Assembly: GCF_900606115.1 (NCBI RefSeq)
Contig: NZ_UWPJ01000020.1
Span: 1 to 63,895 of the forward strand
Length of the DNA: 63,895 bases
From: Pigmentiphaga humi
Lineage (GTDB): Bacteria > Pseudomonadota > Gammaproteobacteria > Burkholderiales > Burkholderiaceae_B
Direction of reading: 5' to 3'
A model generated the notes under the pieces. It did not search any database. It worked only from the letters and a program-made list of their open reading frames with translations, and was not told the DNA's origin. The translations under genes and the position numbers were made by a program. Numbering within the stretch: position 1 is the stretch's first letter; each line of letters starts with the position of its first letter. Positions 7,382 to 16,552 of this stretch are shown piece by piece.

Positions 7382-9595
7382 TCACATCAGCTTTTCCAGT
7401 TTTATGGGCAGCTCGCGTATGCGCACGCCGGTGGCGTGGTGGACGGCGGAGGTGATGGCGGCGGCTATGCCGGCCAGCCCGATTTCGCCTATGCCGCGCG
7501 CGCCCAGTTCGTTGAGGACGGGATCGGGATAGTCGAGGAAGTGGACGTCGATGTCGGGCGCGTCGGCGTGGGTGGCCATCATGTAGTCGGCCAGGTTACT
7601 GTTGACCGGCGCGCCGCTGCGCGCGTCGTAGAGGGTTTCTTCCAGCAGGGCCATGCCCAGCCCCATGACGATGGCGCCTTCGATCTGGTTGCGGCCGGTG
7701 CGGGGGTTGATGATCTTGCCGGCGTCGATCACAGTTACTACGCGTTCCACCCGCAGGCGCGCCATGGCGGGTTGCCAGGCGACTTCGACGAAATGCGCGC
7801 CGAAGGAGTGCAGGGAATGCTGCTTGGCGCGCTCGTCGGCGTCGCTGGCCGCGGCCTGGCCATGGCCCGTCACGTGGACGAGGCCGGCCGCCTGAAGGAC
7901 GGCTTCGTAGGGTACGCCGGCCGAGGCCGGGAGGTCCGCGCGGTGGATGCGGCCGCCGGTGAAGCGCAGCGCCTCGGCGGGCTGGCCGGCAAAGGCCGGC
8001 AGGCCGCAGCGTGCGGCGCAGGCCAGCAATTGGCGGATCGCGTCGCGGCCGGCGGCCAGTACCGCAGGCACTAGCGAGCCGGTGGCCATCGAGCCTCCGG
8101 ACAGGGGACCCGGCGGCAGCCGGGTATCGCCCAGGGCAACGTCGATGCGCGCGAGCGGCAGGCCGGTGGCGGCTGCCGCCATTTGAGCGATGACGGTGTA
8201 GGTGCCGGTGCCGATATCCTGTGTCGCGCTCGCCACGCGCGCGCGGCCGTCGGCGCGCAGTTCCAGGCTGGCCTGGGCGGCCAGCCGCTTGGCCATCCAG
8301 GAGCAGGCCGCCATTCCCCATCCGAGGATGTCGCCGCTGCGGCGCATGGAGCCGGCCTGCGGCGTCCTGCGCGCCCAGCCGAAGCGCTCGGCGCCCTGTA
8401 CCAGGCATTCCCGCAGATGGCGGGAAGAGAACGGAATCTCGTCGGCTTCATCCATTTCGGGCTCGTTGCGCAGGCGCAGCTCCACCGGATCGACGCCCAG
8501 CTCGATGGCCAGTTCGTCCATGGCCGACTCGATCGCGAACAGGCCGGGCACGGCGCCCGGCCCGCGCATCGAGGTGGTCGGTCCGACATGCCGGCGCGAC
8601 GAGGCGTACGCGACCCGCAGGTTGGGCGTGCTGTAGAGAAAGCCGCTGGCCTCGCCGCAGTTTTCCTTGTGGTATTCCTCTTGCGCGACCTGGAACAGGT
8701 AATCGTGCTGCAGCGAGGTCAGCCGGCCTTCGGGAGTGGCCGAAAGGCGTACGCGCTGCTGCGTGCTGCCGCGATGGCCGACGGTGTGGAACATCATGCG
8801 GCGGCTGAGCACCAGCTTGACCGGCCGGCGCAAGTCGCGCGAAGCGGCTGCCGCGAGCAGGGAATGGCCCCAGGTCCACAGCTTGCCGCCGAATCCCGAA
8901 CCCAGGTGCTCGGTCACCACGCGCACCTGCTCGGCCGGCACGCCCAGCATCTGCGCCATGGCGGCGCGCTGGTTGCCGATCGCCTGCGTGGTTTCGTACA
9001 GCGTGAAGTCCTGGCCGTCGTACACCGCGACGGTGGCGTGCAATTCGATGGGGTTATGGGTTTCGGCCGGGGTGGTATAGGTATGGTCGATCTTGATGTC
9101 TGCCGCTGCAAAAGCTGCTGCCGCGTCGCCGCGCCGGGTGTCGACGGCCTGCTCGCCGTCCGGCGACAGCGTTTCTTCCACATCGGGAGGCTGCGCCTCG
9201 TAGTCCGCGCGGACGGCGGCTGCGGCGGCCGTGGCCTGCTCGAGAGTGTCGGCCGCGACCACGGCCACGTACTGGCCGTAATAGCGGATCACGTCGTCTT
9301 CGAACGGCGGCCGGCGCTCGTCGATCTGCGGTCCGTCCTCGGGCAGGCGATGGAAGGTCCCGATGTTGGCGCGCGTATAGATGCGGCGCACGCCGGGCAT
9401 GCGCGACGCTTGCGTGGCGTCGAGGGCGCGCAGCCGGCCGCGGCCTATCGTGGCGCATACCGGAACAGCGTACAGCATGCCGGGCAAGCACCGGTCCGAC
9501 GTATAGCGTGCCTCGCCGGTCACCTTCTGCGGGCCTTCCACCCGGGTGAATGCGCCACCGATGACCGCCTCTGGCTGGAGTACTGGATGAGTCAT
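7382..9595 (-). CDS. paoC: Aldehyde oxidoreductase, molybdenum-binding subunit (PaoC-like)
   Basis: A 737-residue catalytic subunit of the xanthine oxidase family. The N-terminal domain (about 15-130) and the large Moco domain are complete: GSGFGGK near 234, an RGPGAVP stretch near 345, a TQDIGTGTYT turn, and near the C-terminus GARGIGEIGLAG, whose Glu is the base that activates substrate. Length matches E. coli PaoC (732). It would oxidise aldehydes to carboxylates with molybdopterin cytosine dinucleotide. It is the last gene of a three-gene operon, 12 bp after the FAD subunit. A dedicated XdhC/PaoD-type chaperone is not in the window. Confidence 0.88.
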   Translation of the reverse strand: MTHPVLQPEAVIGGAFTRVEGPQKVTGEARYTSDRCLPGMLYAVPVCATIGRGRLRALDATQASRMPGVRRIYTRANIGTFHRLPEDGPQIDERRPPFEDDVIRYYGQYVAVVAADTLEQATAAAAAVRADYEAQPPDVEETLSPDGEQAVDTRRGDAAAAFAAADIKIDHTYTTPAETHNPIELHATVAVYDGQDFTLYETTQAIGNQRAAMAQMLGVPAEQVRVVTEHLGSGFGGKLWTWGHSLLAAAASRDLRRPVKLVLSRRMMFHTVGHRGSTQQRVRLSATPEGRLTSLQHDYLFQVAQEEYHKENCGEASGFLYSTPNLRVAYASSRRHVGPTTSMRGPGAVPGLFAIESAMDELAIELGVDPVELRLRNEPEMDEADEIPFSSRHLRECLVQGAERFGWARRTPQAGSMRRSGDILGWGMAACSWMAKRLAAQASLELRADGRARVASATQDIGTGTYTVIAQMAAAATGLPLARIDVALGDTRLPPGPLSGGSMATGSLVPAVLAAGRDAIRQLLACAARCGLPAFAGQPAEALRFTGGRIHRADLPASAGVPYEAVLQAAGLVHVTGHGQAAASDADERAKQHSLHSFGAHFVEVAWQPAMARLRVERVVTVIDAGKIINPRTGRNQIEGAIVMGLGMALLEETLYDARSGAPVNSNLADYMMATHADAPDIDVHFLDYPDPVLNELGARGIGEIGLAGIAAAITSAVHHATGVRIRELPIKLEKLM

Positions 9596-9607
9596 GGCCG
9601 GCCTCCC

Positions 9608-10615
9608 TCAGGCAAGTTGGATCGTGGTCCGCAGGGCATGGACCAGACAGCGCCTGGCCAGCTCGATCTTGAACGCGTTCTGGCTCTGCGGCCGGGCATG
9701 CTCGAGCAGGGCGGCCGCAGCCGCCTCGAACGCCGCATCGCCGGCCGGGCCGGCGGTCAACAGCCGCTCCGCTTCGGGCGAGCGCCAGGGGCGCGTGCCG
9801 ATGCCGCCCATGGCGATGCGCGCCTGCGTGATGCGGCCGCTTTTCATGGTGAGCACGACCGCCGCCGATACCAGCGCGAACTCGTAGGAGGCGCGGTCGC
9901 GCAGCTTCAGATAGTGCGATCGCGTGCCGAGCGGCAAAGGCGGTAGCGTGACGTGGGTGATCAGCTCGCCGGGCTCCAGTACCGTTTCCCGCTGCGGCGT
10001 GTCGCCGGGCAGCAGGAAGAAATCGTCGATGGCGATCCGGCGCTCGCCGGCTGCTCCGCGTGTATGGATGGTCGCGCCAAGGGCCGTCAGTGCAACGTTC
10101 ATGTCCGACGGATGGCTGGCGATGCAGGCCGCGCTGGTGCCCAGTATCGCCAGGTTGCGGTTGTAGCCGTCGATGGCCGAACAGCCGGAGCCCGGTTCGC
10201 GCTTGTTGCAGGGCATGGCGACGTCGCGGAAATAGACGCAGCGGGTGCGTTGCAGCAGATTGCCGCCGGTGGTCGCCATATTGCGCAGTTGCGCAGAGGC
10301 GCCCGACAGCAATGCCTCGGACAGTACCGGGTAGCGTTCGCGGATGGGCCGGGCATGGGCGAGGTCGGCATTGCGCACCGTCGCGCCGATGCGCACGCCG
10401 CCTTGGGCGGTGGTTTCGATGCGGTCCAGGGGCAGCCGGCTGATATCCACGACCAGGCCGGGCCGTTCCACGTCCAGCTTCATCAGGTCCACCAGCGTCG
10501 TGCCGCCGGCCAGGAAGCGCACGGGCGGCGCCGCGCCGCGCCGGTCCAGTGCAGGCGCTGCCATGCGTAAAGCCTGTTCGACCGCGTCGGCGCGGGTCAG
10601 TCGGAACATCTCCAT
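9608..10615 (-). CDS. paoB: Aldehyde oxidoreductase, FAD subunit with extra Fe-S site (PaoB-like)
   Basis: A 335-residue FAD-binding subunit. FLAGGTTLVDLMK near 36-48 is the FAD pyrophosphate loop, and MATTGGNLLQRTRC continues the FAD site. The insert CVYFRD...PCNKREPGSGC carries Cys residues in the pattern that holds a [4Fe-4S] cluster in E. coli PaoB, a feature missing from most xanthine dehydrogenase flavoproteins. It passes electrons from the Fe-S subunit to FAD. Its start lies 10 bp after the stop of the upstream 2Fe-2S gene. Confidence 0.87.
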   Translation of the reverse strand: MEMFRLTRADAVEQALRMAAPALDRRGAAPPVRFLAGGTTLVDLMKLDVERPGLVVDISRLPLDRIETTAQGGVRIGATVRNADLAHARPIRERYPVLSEALLSGASAQLRNMATTGGNLLQRTRCVYFRDVAMPCNKREPGSGCSAIDGYNRNLAILGTSAACIASHPSDMNVALTALGATIHTRGAAGERRIAIDDFFLLPGDTPQRETVLEPGELITHVTLPPLPLGTRSHYLKLRDRASYEFALVSAAVVLTMKSGRITQARIAMGGIGTRPWRSPEAERLLTAGPAGDAAFEAAAAALLEHARPQSQNAFKIELARRCLVHALRTTIQLA

Positions 10616-10625
10616 GGCGGTCTCC

Positions 10626-11165
10626 TCAGGTTTCCCGGCCGCGCGCGTCCTGCACCGCCGCCACGATGTTCCGGTAGGCGCCGCAGCGGCAGATATTGCC
10701 GCTCATGCACTCCTTCACGTCGGCATCGGCCGGGCCGCAGGGTTCGGACATGAGCGCCGCCGCCGACATGATCTGGCCGCACGTGCAGTAGCCGCACTGA
10801 TAGGCGTCGTGCTCCAGAAACGCCGCCTGGACGGGATGCAGGGCGCCGTCCCGCGCCAATCCTTCGATCGTCGTGACCTCGTCGCCGTCCAGCGCCGCCG
10901 CGAGCAGCAGGCAGGCATTGACCCGCCTTCCATTCACATGGACCGTACAGGCGCCGCACTGCCCGTGGTCGCAGCCCTTTTTGGCGCCGGTCAGGCCGAG
11001 CTGCTCGCGCAGGCAGTCCAGCAGCGTCGTGCGCGGATCGATGTGCAGGCGGCGGGATTGGCCATTCACGCGCAGCGTGACCTCCTGCGCGGGAGAGACT
11101 GGCCGTGAATCGGCATGGGTTTGCGGCCGTGCAACCGCGGGAGGCGCGGAGATGACGTGGGACAT
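10626..11165 (-). CDS. paoA: Aldehyde oxidoreductase, 2Fe-2S subunit (PaoA-like)
   Basis: A 179-residue iron-sulfur subunit. The plant-type [2Fe-2S] motif (CDHGQCGAC, with a further Cys after it) is followed by the second cluster (CGYC...CRCG). The ATG at 11165 has GGAG 8 nt before it. Unlike E. coli PaoA it lacks a twin-arginine signal, so the complex is probably cytoplasmic here; longer in-frame starts do not add one either. First gene of the paoABC-like operon. Confidence 0.87.
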   Translation of the reverse strand: MSHVISAPPAVARPQTHADSRPVSPAQEVTLRVNGQSRRLHIDPRTTLLDCLREQLGLTGAKKGCDHGQCGACTVHVNGRRVNACLLLAAALDGDEVTTIEGLARDGALHPVQAAFLEHDAYQCGYCTCGQIMSAAALMSEPCGPADADVKECMSGNICRCGAYRNIVAAVQDARGRET

Positions 11166-11424
11166 GGCGTGCTCCAGGAAATCGCATCCGCGTTCGGGCT
11201 GGGGCTCGCCCGAGCATGCGGCGTACAAGAAAGAGCGCCTGCAACCAGCAACTCCCGTTCCCGCCCCGTCCTCGTTCATCCGCCCTCGGCTCGGCGGCTG
11301 CCCCGGCTTTCCTGCGTGCTACGATGCCCGCGGCAAGTTCGCCGGCCGTCCAAACCCGTGCCGCCGCCCCAACGGAAAATCGCAAGCAATACAGTGCCTC
11401 CCCCCAAGACTCCCCCCCTCGACC
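11166..11424. other. Intergenic stretch upstream of the paoABC-like operon
   Basis: No gene is visible. The stretch must hold the promoter of the divergent paoABC-like operon, but I see no convincing -35/-10 pair. It ends in the type I repeat at 11425. Confidence 0.4.
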
Positions 11425-11507
11425 CAGGAAACCGCGGATCCGGCTCCGCCAGTCCGCCAGTTTCGCCCCCTGGGGGGCGCGCGTCAGCGCGTAGGGGGGG
11501 GCCTCTC
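11425..11507 (+). repeat. Dispersed repeat, type I copy before the nucleotidase gene
   Basis: Hairpin 1 has a C-A mismatch at one pair; hairpin 2 is GCCCCCTGGGGGGC; hairpin 3 is CGCGC-GTCA-GCGCG. It is inverted relative to the copy at 7272-7350, so the pair brackets the paoABC-like operon. Confidence 0.8.
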
Positions 11508-11540
11508 CTCATTCCCGAAGTCGCTGCCGCGGTTACCGGC

Positions 11541-12302
11541 GTGCCATCGCTGGCCACGGCGCCGCGGCGGCAGATACGGCGGCCGCTGGGGCGGGTGCGG
11601 GCGACGCGGCGGCTGCGCAAAGCCGGCGAGCCGGTCTGGTTCTTCGACCTGGACAACACGCTGCACGATGCCTCGCACGCCATTTTTTCGCACATCGATC
11701 TGTCCATGACCCATGCGGTGATGGAGACGCTGAACGTTTCCATGGACGAGGCCCATGTGATCCGCAAGCGCTATTGGCAGCGTTACGGCGCGACCTTGAT
11801 CGGCATGGTCAGGCACCACGGCGTTTCGGCTGCGGAATTCCTGCACCGCAGCCACAGCTTCGACGTCCGTCCGCTGGTGCGCGCGGACAGTGATCTACGT
11901 AACCGCTTGTCACGGCTTCCGGGGCGCAAGGTATTGCTCACCAACGCGCCTCACAACTACGCGCGCACCATTCTGAGCCACCTCGGCATCCTGGACTGCT
12001 TCGACAGCCTGTGGGCCGTCGAAGACATGCGCTTCCATGGCGAATTCCGGGTCAAGCCTTCCCCCGCTCTCTACCGCCACGTCATGGCTATGGAGGGGGT
12101 AAGCGCTCACAATTCGGTCTTGGTGGAAGACACCGCGGCCAATCTGCGCGGGGCTCGCCAGGTCGGCATGCGCACGGTTCACGTGCGACATTCAGGCACG
12201 CCTTTCGCCAAGACGCACCGCGGCCGCCCGCTTTTCGTCGACCTTCAAGTAAACTCCGTCAGTCACTTGTTGTTACAGCGCCGCGCCCTTCGCCGCTTTT
12301 GA
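11541..12302 (+). CDS. HAD-superfamily pyrimidine 5'-nucleotidase
   Basis: A HAD subfamily IA phosphatase. FDLDNTL supplies the catalytic Asp pair, LLTNAP is motif II, a Lys in RVKPSPALY is motif III and VLVEDTAANL is motif IV. Enzymes of this type dephosphorylate UMP/dUMP-like nucleotides. The start is uncertain: GTG at 11541 is given, GTG at 11595 is equally possible, and neither has a good ribosome site. The upstream dispersed repeat sets the outer limit. Conserved pairing with slmA, 70 bp downstream, supports the call. Confidence 0.85.
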   Translation: MPSLATAPRRQIRRPLGRVRATRRLRKAGEPVWFFDLDNTLHDASHAIFSHIDLSMTHAVMETLNVSMDEAHVIRKRYWQRYGATLIGMVRHHGVSAAEFLHRSHSFDVRPLVRADSDLRNRLSRLPGRKVLLTNAPHNYARTILSHLGILDCFDSLWAVEDMRFHGEFRVKPSPALYRHVMAMEGVSAHNSVLVEDTAANLRGARQVGMRTVHVRHSGTPFAKTHRGRPLFVDLQVNSVSHLLLQRRALRRF

Positions 12303-12372
12303 CCATCTTGACCGCGTGCGCGGCCGGGTCGCCAGGGCGATCCTTTTCTCTTTGCATGGATTCCTCCGCGTC

Positions 12373-12951
12373 ATGGCCTCTAGCAAGTCGGGCGAACGCA
12401 AGACCCAGATCCTCCAGATGCTGGCGGAAATGCTCGAGCACCCCAAGGGCGAACGCATCACCACCGCGGCCCTGGCGGCCCGCCTGCAAGTCTCCGAAGC
12501 CGCGCTCTACCGCCACTTCGCCAGCAAGGCGCAGATGTTCGAAGGCTTGATCGAATTCATCGAGAACTCGGTCTTCGGCCTGTTCAACGTCATTTCCGAA
12601 TCCGAGGCCAGCGGCCTGATCCAGGCGCGCAAGGCCATCCTCATGCTGCTCACTTTCGCCGAGCGCAACAAGGGCATGACGCGCGTGCTGATCGGCGACG
12701 CCCTCGTATCCGAAGACGAGCGTCTGCAGGGGCGCATGAACCAGTTCCTCGACCGGATCGAAGCCTCGCTGCGGCAGTGCCTGCGCAACGCGCTCGCCGC
12801 CAACGAACTGCCCGCTACCGACGATATCCACGCCCGCGCCAGCCTGATCCTGCACTTCGTGCTGGGCCGCTGGCACCGCTATGCGAAAAGCGGATGGAAG
12901 CGTTCGCCATCCGAGCATCTGGACGTGCAGATACAGATCATGCTGTCCTGA
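12373..12951 (+). CDS. slmA: Nucleoid occlusion factor SlmA
   Basis: A 192-residue TetR-like protein. Residues 1-60 form the HTH (RITTAALAARLQVSEAALYRHFASKAQMFEGLI), close to E. coli SlmA. The C-terminal helical domain ends in the SlmA-like FVLGRWHRYAKSGWKRSP segment. When bound to its DNA sites SlmA blocks FtsZ assembly over the nucleoid. ATG at 12373 is preferred, because translation upstream of it does not resemble SlmA. Confidence 0.93.
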   Translation: MASSKSGERKTQILQMLAEMLEHPKGERITTAALAARLQVSEAALYRHFASKAQMFEGLIEFIENSVFGLFNVISESEASGLIQARKAILMLLTFAERNKGMTRVLIGDALVSEDERLQGRMNQFLDRIEASLRQCLRNALAANELPATDDIHARASLILHFVLGRWHRYAKSGWKRSPSEHLDVQIQIMLS

Positions 12952-13133
12952 GCCGTCATTGCCCGGCAAGCGGACGGAGGTTTCTTCAGTCTGTCATCCT
13001 CAATTTTGATGATGGCGGGCCGCGGCGAAGGACATAACATCGCGGCAGGTCTTTACCGTGCCTTTCCAGCTTTGCGGTTTGCGGGGCGGCCTCGTCGCGG
13101 ATCGAGGCGGGTCATGCCTGCCACCTCGGCGGG

Positions 13134-14006
13134 TCAATACGGAAACGCTTCTCCCGACGCCGCCAGCCGTTCGTCGTCCCGCGTGAAAATCCCCCACTGG
13201 TCGATACGTCCTTGCGGCCACTTCCACGATTCCGGCGTGCCGGTCGGGTAGCTGTCGTCGACCCGGTCGATCTCCGCGGTGTATTCGATGCACGCGCCGA
13301 AGGGACTGACGAAGTACGCGAACACGTTGTTGCCCGGGCCATGCCGGCCGGGGCCCCAGGCGGTCGCCAGGCCGGCGTCCCTGAGCCGGCCCATGCCGCG
13401 CATGACCGCGTCGGTGTCGCGCATTTCGAAGGCGACGTGGTTCAGCGTCCGCTTGGATGCCGAGGCGGCCAGCGCGATGACGTGGTGCAGGTCGTCGCAG
13501 CGGATGAAATTCATGCGCCGGGTGCGGTCGCTGATCCGGAAGCCGAAGGTGTCCACCAGGAATTGCGAGGCGGCTTCGACGTCGGAGGTGTTGAACACGA
13601 CGTGCGCGAGACGGATGGGGCGGTGGCTGTCCACGGGCAGGGCCGCGGGCGCGGGGTCGCGCTCGGCGACGAAGCGGTAGGGTTCGCCGCCGGCGCCGCG
13701 CACTTCGAAGCCGGCGCCGCGTCCGGGTTCGTCGTATTCGTCCACCCAGGGGCCGTGCGCCGCGCCGGCCTGTTGGACACGCAGCCACAGTGCTTCCACC
13801 TCTTCGCGCGAGCCGGCCAGCGTGGCCGAGGCGAAACGCCGTTCGGGCGCTTCTTTCACGCTGACGAGGTAGTGCTGCGCGCCGGTGCCGCGCAGGTAGG
13901 TGGTGTCGCCGCGGCTGGCCACCTCCGCCAGGCCCCACGGGGAGGCGAGGAAGGCGACGGCGCCGGCGCGGTCCGGCATGTGGAGTTCGACGCTGCGCAG
14001 ATGCAT
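13134..14006 (-). CDS. Two-domain VOC protein, probable type I extradiol dioxygenase
   Basis: A 290-residue protein with two vicinal-oxygen-chelate domains. The C-terminal domain keeps the three Fe(II) ligands in order: His in RLAHVVFN, His in TLNHVAFEM and Glu in CIEYTAE. It also keeps likely catalytic His residues (DLHHVIAL and GRHGPGNN) like BphC-type enzymes, so ring-cleavage chemistry is plausible. The substrate is unknown. It is the last gene of a five-gene minus-strand operon with a hydrolase, class II aldolase, FAH-family enzyme and Bug receptor, fitting a meta-cleavage style pathway. Confidence 0.8.
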   Translation of the reverse strand: MHLRSVELHMPDRAGAVAFLASPWGLAEVASRGDTTYLRGTGAQHYLVSVKEAPERRFASATLAGSREEVEALWLRVQQAGAAHGPWVDEYDEPGRGAGFEVRGAGGEPYRFVAERDPAPAALPVDSHRPIRLAHVVFNTSDVEAASQFLVDTFGFRISDRTRRMNFIRCDDLHHVIALAASASKRTLNHVAFEMRDTDAVMRGMGRLRDAGLATAWGPGRHGPGNNVFAYFVSPFGACIEYTAEIDRVDDSYPTGTPESWKWPQGRIDQWGIFTRDDERLAASGEAFPY

Positions 14007-14031
14007 GGCGGATCCTTGGGAAGGGCCGGGG

Positions 14032-14850
14032 TCAGCGGCCGTAGAAGGCATTGACGGTGTCGTCGGCCACCTGTTGAAGAAAGGCGGCGGTTTCTTTGTC
14101 CACGCGTCCGAAGTAATCGTAGGTATTGCCTTTGGACGGCTTGCCGTACAGGCTGCCGTAGACCACCGCGGCCGAGAGATAGGTGCCGGCCAGCGTGGGA
14201 TGGTTGCCGTCGTACTCGGTCTGGAGCTTGATGCCGGGGCGGCGGCGGTAGGCTTCATCGAAGGCCGGCCCGACCGGGATGACGAGCGCGCCGATTTCAT
14301 TGCCTACCGACAGCAGCATGTCCGCGTTCTTCTGGGTCATGCCGGTTTCGGCCAGCGGATGCGGCTTGACCGGCGCGGGCAGCCAGTACAGCGCGGTATG
14401 GCTGCCGGCCCGCTTGATCAGCGCGTCGAATTCCAGGACTTTCTTGCGGTAGCGGTCGCGCTGGGCCTCGCCCGAGGCGTCGGTGCTGTTGCCGGCCAGC
14501 ACGACGAGCTGGAAGGGCTCCTTGACGTTCAGGATGCCGGGCTTGAGGAAGTGCTCGAGCGGGTATTGGTCCAGCGTGGCGCCGGTGATGTGGACAGATT
14601 TGTAGCTGGACTTGACCGTGCTTTCCAGCGCGGGATTGGCGGCGCTGATCATGCGGTGCACGTGGGTGGACAGGCCGTTGTTGTAGTAGACCAGGCTGTT
14701 GCCGACGAACAGCACGCGCGTGGGCGCCTCGGCGGGCGCATGTTTCAAGGCGGGCGACGGCTGCGCGCCCGCGCCCAGCGGCAGGAACAGGGCCAGGGAC
14801 AGGCCCAGGGCGGCGAGGCGGAGGGAAAGCCTGGCGAAAGCGCATTGCAT
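14032..14850 (-). CDS. Secreted SGNH/GDSL-type hydrolase
   Basis: A 272-residue protein with a signal peptide (hydrophobic core about 10-28, cleavage near GAGA-Q). The mature part starts with RVLFVGNSLVYYNNG, the block I Ser of SGNH hydrolases, followed by an LAGNSTDAS segment, and ends with DGNHPTLAGTYL, which supplies the Asp-His pair. It should act in the periplasm as an esterase or acyl hydrolase. Finding it between a dioxygenase and an aldolase gene suggests it prepares an ester substrate for the pathway; that is inference. Confidence 0.75.
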   Translation of the reverse strand: MQCAFARLSLRLAALGLSLALFLPLGAGAQPSPALKHAPAEAPTRVLFVGNSLVYYNNGLSTHVHRMISAANPALESTVKSSYKSVHITGATLDQYPLEHFLKPGILNVKEPFQLVVLAGNSTDASGEAQRDRYRKKVLEFDALIKRAGSHTALYWLPAPVKPHPLAETGMTQKNADMLLSVGNEIGALVIPVGPAFDEAYRRRPGIKLQTEYDGNHPTLAGTYLSAAVVYGSLYGKPSKGNTYDYFGRVDKETAAFLQQVADDTVNAFYGR

Positions 14851-14904
14851 GATGGTGGTCTCCTGGAGGATCGCGGTGCGGCGGGTGGGCCTGTTGCGCC
14901 GGCT

Positions 14905-15639
14905 TCAAGCCTGGCGGGGCAGGTCTGTGATGGATTCGGAGGGTCGCGTTCGGGCGTCGGCGTCTTCGGCCTCGACCATGGCCCAGACGCGGCGGAACGG
15001 TCCGCGCGTGCGCAGCAGCTCCTCGCCGGCCTGGGCCGCCAGCTCGGCGGGCAGCCATTGCGGGCTGCCCAGGCTGGCGCTCAGCCAGGCGCGCCGGGCG
15101 TTCTCCTCGAACAGAAAGGCGCCCGCCACGGCTTCTTCCACCGTGGCGCCGGTGATGGTGGCGCCGTGGGCGCACATCAGCACCGCGCGATGCGGGCCCA
15201 GCGTGCGCGCCAGCGCGGCGCCGCGCGGGCGGTCGTTGACCAGGCGCGGGTCGGGGTGGACGGGAATGCCGTCGTGGAACAGCGTGCCCATCAGGTGTAT
15301 GGGCCGCAGCGCATGCCCGCTGGTGGTGAAGGCGGTCGAGTGCATGCCGTGGTAGTGGATCACGCAGCCGACGTCGGGCCGGGCCGCCAGCACTTCGAGG
15401 TGGATGGGAAATTCGCCGGGCGCGTCGCCGTGGCCGGCGAGCTTGCGGCCATGGAAATCCAGGGTGACGAAATCCTCGGGGCCGGCATCGCACCCCAGCG
15501 AATGGCGCGTCACCATGAAGCGGTCGGCCCCGGGAAGGCGTACCGCCAGGTGGCCGAAGCCTTCGATGAAGCCGCGCCGGTACAGGAAGCGCCAGCCCTG
15601 GGCCGCCTTGGCGAGCAGGGGGGCGGGGTCAGGATTCAT
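14905..15639 (-). CDS. Class II aldolase/adducin-family protein
   Basis: A 244-residue protein of the fuculose-phosphate aldolase/adducin fold. The zinc site is visible as IHYHGMHS (two His) and a later AHGATITG His. Members are aldolases, epimerases or decarboxylases of hydroxy acids. The start region overlaps the end of the FAH gene by 11 bp, showing translational coupling, which suggests the two act in sequence. Confidence 0.85.
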   Translation of the reverse strand: MNPDPAPLLAKAAQGWRFLYRRGFIEGFGHLAVRLPGADRFMVTRHSLGCDAGPEDFVTLDFHGRKLAGHGDAPGEFPIHLEVLAARPDVGCVIHYHGMHSTAFTTSGHALRPIHLMGTLFHDGIPVHPDPRLVNDRPRGAALARTLGPHRAVLMCAHGATITGATVEEAVAGAFLFEENARRAWLSASLGSPQWLPAELAAQAGEELLRTRGPFRRVWAMVEAEDADARTRPSESITDLPRQA

Positions 15640-16510
15640 CGCGAACGTGCAGCGTCATCGTTCCGATGCCCGTGATGCTGCCGACCAGCCGGTCACCATC
15701 GGCCAGCTGCGAGACGCCGGCCGGCGTGCCGGTGGTGATCAGCGTACCGGGCTGCAGCGTGGTCACGCTGGACAGGAAGCGGATCAGGTCGCGCAGGCCG
15801 TTGATCATGTCGCGCGTGTGCGCCTGCATGACGGTGCTGCCGTTCTGCCGGACCTCGATATGAAGATCCTGCGGTTCGGCGATCTCGTCGCGGGTCACGA
15901 TCCACGGGCCGACGCCGCAGAAGGTGTCGAAGCCCTTGCGGATGTTGCGCGTGTTGCGCTGGCGGCCCCAGGGGTCGCGCACGCTGATGTCCCAGCACAT
16001 GGTGTAGCCGTAGATGTAGTCCAGCGCCGCCTCGGCGCTCACCTTGCGCGCCGGCCGGCCGATTACCGCGCACAGTTCGCATTCGAAGTCGACGTGGCGC
16101 GCAACGCGCGGCAGCAGCACGGTGCCGTCCGGGCCGACCAGGGACGAGGCGGGCTTGAGGAAAATCTCGGCCATCAGGTCGTCGCCGCTCATCCGGGTGC
16201 GGTCGTAGGCGCCCACGCGCTCTTTCATCTCGGCCTGGTGCGAGTCGTAGTTGGCCGCCGCCGCCCAGATCGCGGGCGGCGCATCCAGCGGCGTCAGCAG
16301 GCGCACCGAGCCGCCGGCCAGCGGCGCGCCGCGGCGGGCCGCCGCCAGCGCTTCGGCCGCGCCGGGGTGGGTCGCCAGCACGCCGACGACCTCGTTCATG
16401 CCCGCATGGGGCGCGATGAGTCCGGCTGCGACCAGCGGCGCGCGCAGGGGATAGACGGCGTCGCCGTCCACCAGCCCCGGTTCGCCATCGTTGAAACGAC
16501 AAATCTTCAT
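15629..16510 (-). CDS. Fumarylacetoacetate hydrolase (FAH)-family enzyme
   Basis: A 293-residue FAH-fold protein. The metal-binding stretch ARHVDFECELCAVIGRPAR carries the two acidic ligands (E-x-E type), and a third acidic residue follows in GYTMCWDIS. VTTLQPGTLITTGTPAGV is the usual C-terminal signature. Relatives hydrolyse or decarboxylate acylpyruvates, or act as 5-carboxymethyl-2-hydroxymuconate isomerases in ring-cleavage pathways. It sits 42 bp after the Bug receptor gene. Confidence 0.88.
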   Translation of the reverse strand: MKICRFNDGEPGLVDGDAVYPLRAPLVAAGLIAPHAGMNEVVGVLATHPGAAEALAAARRGAPLAGGSVRLLTPLDAPPAIWAAAANYDSHQAEMKERVGAYDRTRMSGDDLMAEIFLKPASSLVGPDGTVLLPRVARHVDFECELCAVIGRPARKVSAEAALDYIYGYTMCWDISVRDPWGRQRNTRNIRKGFDTFCGVGPWIVTRDEIAEPQDLHIEVRQNGSTVMQAHTRDMINGLRDLIRFLSSVTTLQPGTLITTGTPAGVSQLADGDRLVGSITGIGTMTLHVRDES

Positions 16511-16552
16511 TGCTTGCTGACTCCAGAGAAACCGGGCGGCCGCCGCGGCGCC

